Source of the DNA: Gammaproteobacteria bacterium | GTDB taxonomy: Bacteria > Pseudomonadota > Gammaproteobacteria > Steroidobacterales > JACDCP01 | NCBI GenBank assembly: GCA_013817465.1 | Contig: JACDCP010000012.1 | Location: forward strand, 1 to 20,902 | Direction of reading: 5' to 3' | DNA: 20,902 nt | In this document: positions 1-6,541 of the stretch, one piece after another | How positions within the stretch are numbered: position 1 is the stretch's first letter | Layout of the letters: every line of letters begins with the position of its first letter | Translations under genes and position numbers: made by a program | Notes under the pieces: generated by a model | What the model was told of the DNA's origin: nothing | Database searches by the model: none | The model's input: the letters and a program-made list of their open reading frames with translations, nothing else

Positions 1-1
1 C

Positions 2-481
2 GCGGTGCTCGATGAGACGCGCATCTACTACGGCAGCGACGAGGAGCAGGCGATGATGCGCATGAAGGTCGCGGCCACCGACAAGATGCATGAGGCCGCA
101 TCGGTCGAGTCACGCGCGCGGCGCGCGGCGTTCAATGCCTCGGCCGCCGGCGAGGCGAACCTGCTCGGCACCAACGAGCTCGTCGATGATGTCGCCAGCG
201 GGCGGGTGGATCTCGATGCGATCGAGGAAGAGGCCCTGCCGCCTTCCCTGCAGGTCCTGGCGCCCGAGGCGCGCAAAGAGATCATCTCGGAGTCGGCGCG
301 CAAGCGCGAGGAGCTGCAGCGGCAAATCCGGGATATCTCGCAGGAGCGCGATGCGTATGTGGCGAAGAACCTCGCGGATGCCGGTGGGACCAGGGATTCG
401 CTGGATCAGAAGATCTACGAAGCAGTGAAGGAGCAGGCGGAGGCTTTCGGGCTCGCGTATGCGGACGGGCCGAAGCACTGA
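2..481 (+). CDS. C-terminal part of a probable VWA-associated protein (partial, 5' end outside window)
   Basis: The reading frame is open from the left edge to a TGA at 479-481, so this is the last ~159 residues of a longer protein. The visible part is highly charged and mostly helical, with an Ala/Glu/Arg-rich, coiled-coil-like middle and the ending GLAYADGPKH. It has no signal peptide, membrane segment or enzyme motif. From memory, tails with an early YYGS motif, an RAAFNASAAG block and a closing coiled coil occur at the C-terminus of some proteobacterial von Willebrand factor A (VWA) proteins, but the VWA fold with its metal site would lie upstream and cannot be seen. The GTG at position 5 is only an internal codon. 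A strong hairpin follows the stop, so this is probably the last gene of its operon. The reading frame is certain; the family name is tentative. Confidence 0.6.
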   Translation, partial: AVLDETRIYYGSDEEQAMMRMKVAATDKMHEAASVESRARRAAFNASAAGEANLLGTNELVDDVASGRVDLDAIEEEALPPSLQVLAPEARKEIISESARKREELQRQIRDISQERDAYVAKNLADAGGTRDSLDQKIYEAVKEQAEAFGLAYADGPKH

Positions 482-492
482 AGAAGTTGGAG

Positions 493-518
493 AACCGGGG
501 CCGGTGGCGGCCCCGGTT
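493..518 (+). terminator. Perfect 11-bp inverted repeat, probable transcription terminator
   Basis: AACCGGGGCCG (493-503) and CGGCCCCGGTT (508-518) form a perfect 11-bp stem closed by a 4-nt loop, starting 11 nt after the upstream stop codon. No run of T follows, so it is not a classic intrinsic terminator. In GC-rich genomes such hairpins often end transcripts or protect 3' ends. The next gene starts about 195 nt further on. Confidence 0.55.
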
Positions 519-712
519 CAGGTACGTCGGGTCTATTTCGCCGGCGGTTGCGGATTGTCAACTCGTTCATACGGCGCACTGCACCGGCCCCCGTTCAGCT
601 TATGTTCACCGCGCCTGATTTCAAATAGGGCTGCGCAGGGAATTGCGCGGTCAGACGCGCGCCCGGACCGGGATGTTCGGGGCGTAATACCCAACGGATC
701 GGGAGGATCATC

Positions 713-2602
713 ATGGCAGCGGCGCCGATTATTCTGGAGCGAGACTGGATGCCCGTCCGGGGCAGAATGCCCTTCGGCTCGCATCAAGAATCTGAAGCCT
801 TGCAGACCGCGCCGCTTGCAAACGCAGGCGATGTGGACGTTCCGCAGGTTGCCCTCGTGCAGGATGCCGAGCCTGTTCCTGCGACGAAAATCCGGGCCGG
901 CCAATCGGGACGCAAACGATCTGCGCTGCCCTTCAAGGCGGGTGATGTGCTGGCAGGCCGCTACGCCATCGTGAAAAAAGTGGCGACGGGCGGCATGGGG
1001 GTTGTCTATCAGGCGATCGACCGGCGCCGTGCCGAGGCCGGCTCGGTCTATCCCTATGTCGCGGTCAAGGTTGCGAATATCCCGAATGTCAATTCGGTTG
1101 ACGCTCGCAACGCGTTGCACCGCGAGTTCGCCCGCGTCGCGGCCCTGAGGCACGAAGGCATTGTCAACGTGACCGATTTCGATCGACAGGGCAAGCATTT
1201 CTTTCTCGTCATGGAATGGCTCGACGGGAAATCGCTCGGAACGATTCTGAGCGCGGCCGCGGCAAGCGGAACCCGCTGCTTCGACCGTATGCTCACGACG
1301 CGATTCATAGAAAATATCGCCGACGCATTGGCCTGCGCTCACCGGCAGGGTGTCGTGCACGCGGATATCAAGCCGGACAATGTCTTCATCACCGAAGAGC
1401 GCGACGTCAAGTTGCTGGATTTCGGCAACGTCAGCCTGGCCGCGGATCGCTCGGGCGCACGCTACTTCGCGACCAAGGCGTACGCAAGCTGTGAAGTCCT
1501 CGAACGCAAACCGCCGGAGTCGAGCGACGATGTCTTCGCGCTGGGCTGCATCGCGTATGAGTTGCTGACCGGCCGCCGTCCCTTACAGGGCATGAATGCG
1601 CTGGAAGCAGAAATGGGCGGGTTAACCGTCGAACCGATCGAGGGCATCGAACCGCGGATCTGGCGGGCCATCCGTGCTGCGCTCAGCTTCCGCCGTGAGG
1701 GTCGGCCGCAGGACGCAGGACGATTTTTGGAGCTGTGGCACCAACAATTGCCGCAGGCATTGCCACGGCGACGCTCTGCGGGCGGCCGCAGAGCCATGCT
1801 TTGGATATTGCTGGTTGTCGGCGTGGCGACAGGATTCGGCGGGATGGAGATTGCACAGCGACCTGTGTCCGAACAACAGGGCGCAACAGCGGTTATGCAG
1901 GAAGATCGTCCGTTCTACGTCAGGGGTATCGCGACGCCTGAAACGGACGCAGCACAGGAAGCTTTGCCGGCGACGCCCGCTGCAGAGCCGATCGCTACGC
2001 CCACGGAGCTTGCAGCCATGACAGGCGCCGAAGTGCCTGTTTCCGTTCCCGCTGAGCCTGCAGTCATGACAGTCGCCGAGGAATCGGTCGCCGCTCCCGC
2101 GGAATTTATAGACGTGACAGTTGCCGAGGAGCCCGTGGTTGCCGCCGTGGAACCTGTCCGGCAGCAACAAGCTGTTCAATCTGACCCGGAGTTCCTCGAC
2201 CCGACATCGCAAACGAATGGCGTGTCGCGCGAGCCGGGATCAGCCGCAACATTGCCGCGAAACGACGAGCTATCGTCAGGGCAACCCGCGCAGCATCGGC
2301 CCGGCCAATCGTACTGGCTCGCACGAGTGAAACTGTTACCGGCAGAATCCCTGTCGTCGGTGAATCCGATCGTCTACGCCGCGCCTGAATTTCCACGAAG
2401 CGTCAGGTCGCAGATTGCCGGAGGATGGGTGGACGTCAGTTTTGCTATCGCGCCGACCGGACAGGCTGTCGGTATCGAAATCCACGACGCGGAGCCGGCA
2501 GGCGTTCTCGTTCGCGAAGCGATCGAGGCGGTGCGGCAATGGCGGTTTTCGGGCTCAGACAGCGGCCGTCACGTCCGCACCCGGCTCCAGTTCGAATCCT
2601 AG
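713..2602 (+). CDS. Transmembrane Ser/Thr protein kinase with periplasmic repeats and TonB-like C-terminal domain
   Basis: Predicted Hanks-type protein kinase of 629 aa. After a ~80-residue variable N-terminus the kinase domain spans about 83-345: Gly-rich loop ATGGMGVVY (91-99), ATP-binding Lys119 in VAVK, helix-C Glu138, catalytic loop HADIKPDN (216-223, catalytic Asp218, Asn223) and DFG at 236-238. The usual Arg of HRD is Ala217, so it is a non-RD kinase. One membrane segment (361-381) is followed by a Pro/Ala/Glu-rich stretch with three 16-residue repeats (430-477). A TonB C-terminal-like domain (about 535-629) has the typical pattern of FPRSVRSQIAGGWVDVSF and a final QWRF. The kinase faces the cytoplasm and the TonB-like end the periplasm, so the protein may link envelope state to phosphorylation; that role is inference. 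The ATG at 713 follows GGGAGG (701-706). The hydrolase lipoprotein starts 116 nt downstream. Confidence 0.9.
   Translation: MAAAPIILERDWMPVRGRMPFGSHQESEALQTAPLANAGDVDVPQVALVQDAEPVPATKIRAGQSGRKRSALPFKAGDVLAGRYAIVKKVATGGMGVVYQAIDRRRAEAGSVYPYVAVKVANIPNVNSVDARNALHREFARVAALRHEGIVNVTDFDRQGKHFFLVMEWLDGKSLGTILSAAAASGTRCFDRMLTTRFIENIADALACAHRQGVVHADIKPDNVFITEERDVKLLDFGNVSLAADRSGARYFATKAYASCEVLERKPPESSDDVFALGCIAYELLTGRRPLQGMNALEAEMGGLTVEPIEGIEPRIWRAIRAALSFRREGRPQDAGRFLELWHQQLPQALPRRRSAGGRRAMLWILLVVGVATGFGGMEIAQRPVSEQQGATAVMQEDRPFYVRGIATPETDAAQEALPATPAAEPIATPTELAAMTGAEVPVSVPAEPAVMTVAEESVAAPAEFIDVTVAEEPVVAAVEPVRQQQAVQSDPEFLDPTSQTNGVSREPGSAATLPRNDELSSGQPAQHRPGQSYWLARVKLLPAESLSSVNPIVYAAPEFPRSVRSQIAGGWVDVSFAIAPTGQAVGIEIHDAEPAGVLVREAIEAVRQWRFSGSDSGRHVRTRLQFES
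2000..2143 (+). repeat. Three tandem 48-bp in-frame repeats (16 residues each) in the kinase linker
   Basis: Residues 430-445, 446-461 and 462-477 of the kinase line up without gaps. The loose consensus is P-A/T-E, four variable residues, T, a variable residue, AE, then mostly E-x-V and a small residue. The DNA copies (2000-2047, 2048-2095, 2096-2143) are diverged but keep the exact period. They form part of a Pro/Ala-rich spacer between the membrane segment and the TonB-like domain, comparable to the extended spacer of TonB proteins that crosses the periplasm. Confidence 0.75.
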
Positions 2603-2688
2603 CGATTCCTCGCCCGACAGCAGGATTCAAAGCATAATACCGTCCATAGCTCAGGACGCTACGTACTGTCCTCGACCGGGGATGCTGA

Positions 2689-2714
2689 TCCTTCCGCAAT
2701 GGCCGGAGGAAGGA
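2689..2714 (+). promoter_or_regulatory. Hairpin that can cover the ribosome binding site of the lipoprotein gene
   Basis: TCCTTCC (2689-2695) can pair perfectly with GGAAGGA (2708-2714) across a 12-nt loop. The downstream arm overlaps the Shine-Dalgarno sequence GGAGGAAGG (2705-2713) of the GTG start at 2719. A 7-bp stem in an mRNA leader could lower translation. A chance anti-Shine-Dalgarno match is also possible, since any pyrimidine-rich stretch nearby could pair this way. Confidence 0.35.
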
Positions 2715-2718
2715 AATC

Positions 2719-4239
2719 GTGCAAAACGACATCAACAAATCGAACCGATCCCGGCGGCAGACATGTTCTGCGTTCTCGACTGTCATTACCCTGACGCTGG
2801 TGGGCGCTTGCGCGGCAAGCCCGGATAGAATCCCACGACTTTCAGCGGCCGAAGTGTCCAGGCATGCTCTTTTCGTCGATCGGCGGGGCCATGCCATCGA
2901 TCTTCGAACCTGGGATGGCGGAGCCTTCGACCCGGATACCTGGTACGGCGCCGAGCGTGATCCGCGCACCGAGGCTGCGCTCGTAAAAGCAATCGTGCAA
3001 GGCGCAGAGTCAGCGCTGGCGAATTGTGATGAAGCGGTATCCCGATTGCCGGCCCAGACGAGCGGAGAGATATCCGAGGGTCGTTACAAGGAAATCCTGA
3101 TCTTCTTTCACGGCGGCCTCAACAGCAATGCCGACAGCCTGGCCAGAACGAGGAAACTGATTCCGGATATCAAAACCCCATGCCGATACCCGATCTTCGT
3201 GAATTGGCGATCCGGCGGATTTTCCTCATACAAGGATCACCTGATCAGAATCCGGCAAGGCGAGCCCAAAGGCTGGATCGCGAAATTGTCTTCCCCCCTT
3301 TATCTCGTCACAGACATGGCACAAGCAGTTGTGGGAGCGCCCAAGGCGTGGCTGACGCAGGGCGCTCATGCAGTGACCAGTGCAACGGAGCCGCCCGACG
3401 CAGAGTTGAGCGGCCTTTCCGTTTGCGGCCCCGGCATTACGCAACCCTGTCTGGCGACTTTCGAGCCCCTATGCGAAACGGGCTCTAACCGACGTCAGTT
3501 ACGAAAAGCCATCTGGCTGGCGACGTCGCCTTCGAAGCTCGTTGTAACTCCTGTCGTTTACGAAATGGGCAAGCCGGCGTGGGATGTCATGCTGCATCGT
3601 TCGAACACCATGATCTGGACAACTTGCGACCTCGATCCGTCATGTCCGAAGGACCCCGACACCAAGTCAGCAGCCGATCCGATGGGGTCAGGCGGGCTCG
3701 CCCGCCTGTTACGGGAAGTGCATGACCTTACCGTAATGGAGGGCGGCGCCGCGAACTATCGGATCACGCTGGTCGGCCACTCCATGGGCGCAATCATTAT
3801 CAATCGGCTGGTTACTTTGCTGCCCGAGCTTCCTGTCCGCAACATCATCTTCCTGGGCTCGGCGGATTCCATTAGAAACACGCAAAGCGGGGTGCTGCAT
3901 TTTCTGGAACATGCCGAGAACGCGAAGTTTTACTCGTGGATGCTGCATCCCGACAACGAAGAAAGGGAACTGTCGGCCCGAGGTCTCTTGCCGAGTGGAT
4001 CGCTCTTGACCTGGATCGACAATATGTACACGAGCCCGGAGACGTTATTGGATAAACGTTTCGGCCGCTGGCAGAGCCTGAAAAGAATTCCGAAGATCAT
4101 TCCGGAAGAGTTTGCCGGGCGAGTGCGATTGATGGTTTTTCCGCTGAACGACCGGAACAGGCCTTTCGAGCACGGCGATTTCGGAGGCTGTGATTTCTGG
4201 GATCTGGACGCCGTGGAGCGAATGTACGATGGGCGATAA
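2719..4239 (+). CDS. Alpha/beta-hydrolase fold lipoprotein
   Basis: 506-aa predicted lipoprotein hydrolase. The N-terminus has a basic region, a hydrophobic core and a lipobox LVGAC with Cys31 as the lipidated residue. The residue after it is Ala, which favours outer-membrane sorting in the standard rule. The hydrolase core shows an oxyanion-type motif FFHGG (His131-Gly132-Gly133), the nucleophile elbow GHSMG with Ser355, and near the C-terminus a likely acid Asp478 and catalytic His485 in FEHGD. This matches serine esterase, lipase or thioesterase folds; the substrate cannot be told. The GTG start is supported by GGAGGAAGG 5 nt upstream. The protein is long for the fold because of a ~100-residue N-terminal extension and an insert of about 150 residues between the HGG and GHSMG motifs. 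It lies directly after the membrane kinase, with no obvious terminator between, so the two may be co-transcribed. Confidence 0.85.
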   Translation: MQNDINKSNRSRRQTCSAFSTVITLTLVGACAASPDRIPRLSAAEVSRHALFVDRRGHAIDLRTWDGGAFDPDTWYGAERDPRTEAALVKAIVQGAESALANCDEAVSRLPAQTSGEISEGRYKEILIFFHGGLNSNADSLARTRKLIPDIKTPCRYPIFVNWRSGGFSSYKDHLIRIRQGEPKGWIAKLSSPLYLVTDMAQAVVGAPKAWLTQGAHAVTSATEPPDAELSGLSVCGPGITQPCLATFEPLCETGSNRRQLRKAIWLATSPSKLVVTPVVYEMGKPAWDVMLHRSNTMIWTTCDLDPSCPKDPDTKSAADPMGSGGLARLLREVHDLTVMEGGAANYRITLVGHSMGAIIINRLVTLLPELPVRNIIFLGSADSIRNTQSGVLHFLEHAENAKFYSWMLHPDNEERELSARGLLPSGSLLTWIDNMYTSPETLLDKRFGRWQSLKRIPKIIPEEFAGRVRLMVFPLNDRNRPFEHGDFGGCDFWDLDAVERMYDGR

Positions 4240-4355
4240 GCCGCCAGACCTCGCCGGTTTCGGTATGACACTCAGACAAGGTCGCTGGCACGGTCATTGC
4301 AAGTACACCATCGTTGCCCGATTAGTGGCTTGCCGTGAGCGGAGGTATGACTGAC

Positions 4356-5006
4356 GTGATAACCAGGAGCAGGTTGATACAGATCAGCGCCGGTGCATTG
4401 CTTGCCGTTTCAGCGGGGCTGGCAAGCACGCAGGCCATGGCCGACTGCCAAGACCGGCTGGAGGAGCTCGAAGAGCACCGTGACCAGGCCCGCTACTATC
4501 CGGACGAAATGCGCCGCGATTTGCGTCAGCTGCGCGACTCGGCCGAGCTCCTGCTGGAAACCGATCGCGAAGACCTGTGCAATGAAGTCGTCGATGCCAT
4601 GCAGGAAACCATGGAGGAGCGCAATGACGAGGTGCAGGCGGCGCAAAAGCAGGCGCGGCTCGAGAATGCGACGCCTGTCAGCGAGGTGACGGAAGTACTG
4701 CGCGCAAGCTCGATAAAGGGTTCGATAGTGCGGTCCGCAGATGGCAAAGAGCTCGGCACAATCGAAGACGTGGTGGTCACACCCAGCTCCGGCGAAATCG
4801 CTTATGTGGCCTTGTCGTATGGCGGCTTTCTGGGCATGGGCGAAAAGCTCATTGCCGTGCCCTGGGACGCGCTTCGGCTGACCGAAGGGTCAGTTTTCGT
4901 GCTTGGCGTTCAGCAGGAGGCGCTGGACAAACTGGAAGGCTTCGATGAGGACGAATGGCCGGCAGAGGCAAACGAAGGCTGGCGCGCGACCGACACCGTC
5001 CGCTGA
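4356..5006 (+). CDS. Exported coiled-coil protein with PRC-barrel domain
   Basis: About 216 aa. A signal peptide (basic start, then a core like ISAGALLAVSAGLAS, cleavage near AMA-D) is followed by a charged helical stretch of about 80 residues with Glu/Arg spacing typical of a coiled coil. A C-terminal PRC-barrel-like domain then runs from about SSIKGSIVRSADGKELGTIE to VPWDALRL, with the usual G-x-x-V/I, G-E-I-AYV and AVPW patterns. PRC-barrels are small beta folds seen in RimM, photosynthetic reaction centres and stress proteins; here it is predicted to work in the periplasm, and the exact role is unknown. Start choice: GGAGG at 4341-4345 suits GTG 4356 (10-nt gap). ATG 4347 is only 1 nt from that motif, and GTG 4335 lies before it. 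All three are in frame and keep the signal peptide. Confidence 0.8.
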   Translation: MITRSRLIQISAGALLAVSAGLASTQAMADCQDRLEELEEHRDQARYYPDEMRRDLRQLRDSAELLLETDREDLCNEVVDAMQETMEERNDEVQAAQKQARLENATPVSEVTEVLRASSIKGSIVRSADGKELGTIEDVVVTPSSGEIAYVALSYGGFLGMGEKLIAVPWDALRLTEGSVFVLGVQQEALDKLEGFDEDEWPAEANEGWRATDTVR

Positions 5007-5029
5007 ACGGTTGATCGAACCATAGTAGA

Positions 5030-5439
5030 TTACTGCCGGACGAAAATCCGGCCGTCCCAGTCGAGCAAAAGCCGCCCGTCGTCGCCGTCGCGCCTGAAGG
5101 TATAAGGCTCCGGGATCGCCCCACATGTGATAGTCGGCCAGCCAAAGATCGCCGCCCGCGTGTTCGAGCTTGCCGTGCAGAACGCCGAAGCGCGCGGTCA
5201 GGCTGTCGGCTTCGTCCACATCGACAGTGAAGCGCGAGCCCCGCCACGACATCGGTGTCGGCGAGAAAGCCCTCGAGCTTGTTTTCGAAGTCACGGTCGA
5301 ACCAGATGTCTTTGCGTATGCTGCCCGGATTGGCGCCGATGTCTTTGCAATGTTCGATAGCCGGTGCGGCGTGCAGGAACGGGCTCGCGGTGGCGACGCA
5401 AAGTGCGGCCGCAGCGATCACCAGGGTCAGCGGTTTCAT
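5030..5439 (-). pseudogene. Small exported protein gene broken by two frameshifts
   Basis: Reading from ATG at 5439, the first frame gives a clear signal peptide (MKPLTLVIAAAALCVATASP) and then IEHCKDIGANPG. Near 5239-5242 (four C on the plus strand) the sensible reading moves to a second frame, which continues RFTVDVDEADSLTARFGVLH and DLWLADYHMWGDP. Near 5112-5114 (three G) it moves again, to EPYTFRRDGDDGRLLLDWDG and a TAA at 5030-5032. Removing one base from each run restores a single frame of about 135 aa. No family was recognised; a small periplasmic beta-rich protein is likely. It lies 75 nt downstream of, and on the same strand as, a broken AraC-type regulator gene. Either it is a decaying gene or the two homopolymer runs are sequencing errors. 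Confidence 0.65.
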
Positions 5440-5514
5440 TTGGAGATCCAGGCGTGATTGCGATGCGCGCGATTGTGCGCTGCCCGGATCGGGTGGTCTT
5501 GAATCGATGTAACT

Positions 5515-6434
5515 TCAAGGCCGCACGCTGCTCCCGAGCATCGTCCGCCGCAGCGTGCCCGGCGTGAAGCCGGTCTCCGCCTTGAGCACGCGCGTCATGT
5601 GGCTCTGGTCGGCGAAACCGGCATCGAGAGCGGCCTCGGCCAGGCTTTTTCGCGGATCCAGAACGTGGCGGAGGGCCGCGCCGGCCAACGTCCGGCATCG
5701 GTAGGCGGTGATCGTCGAGCCGAAGTGCCGGCGGAAAAGTCGTGCGAGATGGATGCGGTGAATGCCTGCGCTCTTTGCCGTTTCAGCGACGGAAAAGGAG
5801 GCGGGCTCGAGGCAAATCTGCTCCTTGAGGCGAGCCATGAGTGGCGGGGCGGTTGGCGGCGCCGGCACAGCGGTTTCCTCGGCGATGAGCGCGAGCAGGT
5901 CCCACAGAAGATCCCTGGCCGCTGCGAACTGCTCTGTACCTGTCGGTATGCTTTTCGCAATAGCACCGAGCAGCGCCTGCAGCTTGTGCGAAGTTTGCCA
6001 TCCCAGCCGGTTCGGCGGGACGACCTCTCCGATTCGAGCGCGTCGCCTGCAATTTCCCAGGACAGGATCAAGCCGCCGTTGGGTCCGAACACGACGCTGT
6101 GCCGCGCGCCGTCCGGCTTGCGCGCGACGCTCAGCCGATGCGATTCCTGCTCACCGCCACGCGTGCTCTCCCGCAATTCTCCCGCGATCAGCAGTGATAT
6201 CTGCGCGTTGTCGTGGGTATGTTTTGCCTGGGCATGTCCAGGCGGGTACCAGGCGAGCCGGCAGACCAGATCGTGACTGGCCGACAGCGTGCGGATGATG
6301 GTCGAGCGGGAATGCAGAGCCGGCGAAACTCCCGAAGCCCGGCGGCACGCTGAAAGTTGCCGATGGCTTCCTTTACTTGACGGAAATTCGATGGCAGGCT
6401 CGATGACGGCTTTCAAGGAGGAGGAATAACCCAC
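5515..6434 (-). pseudogene. AraC-family transcriptional regulator, one frameshift
   Basis: The N-terminal part, read from GTG 6434, has a cupin-like sensor pattern (CRLAWYPPGHAQAKHTHDNA, then ISLLIAGELRE and a FGPNGG block). The C-terminal part is in another frame and has both AraC helix-turn-helix units: SVAETAKSAGIHRIHLARLF, then SLAEAALDAGFADQSHMTRV and the family ending FTPGTLRR. The frames join near 6033-6034: adding one base there (for example a third A in GAAATCG on the coding strand) gives a smooth reading DALEIGEVVPPNRLGWQ. Corrected length is about 306 aa, slightly long for the family, so the true start may be further in. As read, the gene would yield a sensor domain without DNA binding. 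It sits upstream of the broken exported-protein gene on the same strand, a likely former target, and diverges from the sensor kinase. Confidence 0.75.
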
Positions 6435-6505
6435 ATTTTGCCATTGCGCCGACTAACCTCTGCCGGCCGTGCCGTCAGATCTATTGTCAGTCAGGAACGC
6501 TACCG

Positions 6506-6541
6506 ATGAATCTTGATCAGCCTGCCGCGACATGGATGTGA
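6506..6541 (+). other. Possible 11-residue leader peptide overlapping the sensor kinase start
   Basis: An ATG at 6506 lies 7 nt after AGGAAC (6493-6498). It opens a frame of 11 codons (MNLDQPAATWM) ending with TGA at 6539-6541. The kinase ATG at 6532 lies inside it in another frame and has no visible ribosome binding site of its own. Ribosomes ending at 6541 could restart at 6532, giving translational coupling. This short frame could equally be chance. Confidence 0.2.

Noticed and set aside
533..1360. Minus-strand open frame opposite the start of the Ser/Thr kinase
   Set aside because: The kinase motifs on the plus strand are unambiguous; the opposite frame gives low-complexity Arg-rich sequence.
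5030..5439. Programmed ribosomal frameshifting as the explanation of the split frames
   Set aside because: Two shifts would be needed in one short gene and a third in its neighbour, with no slippery heptamer or stimulating structure seen; decay or sequence error is simpler.
6435..6531. Possible sigma-70 promoter for the hybrid kinase starting from TTGCCA at 6438-6443
   Set aside because: The hexamer 17 nt downstream is GC-rich and unlike a -10 box.
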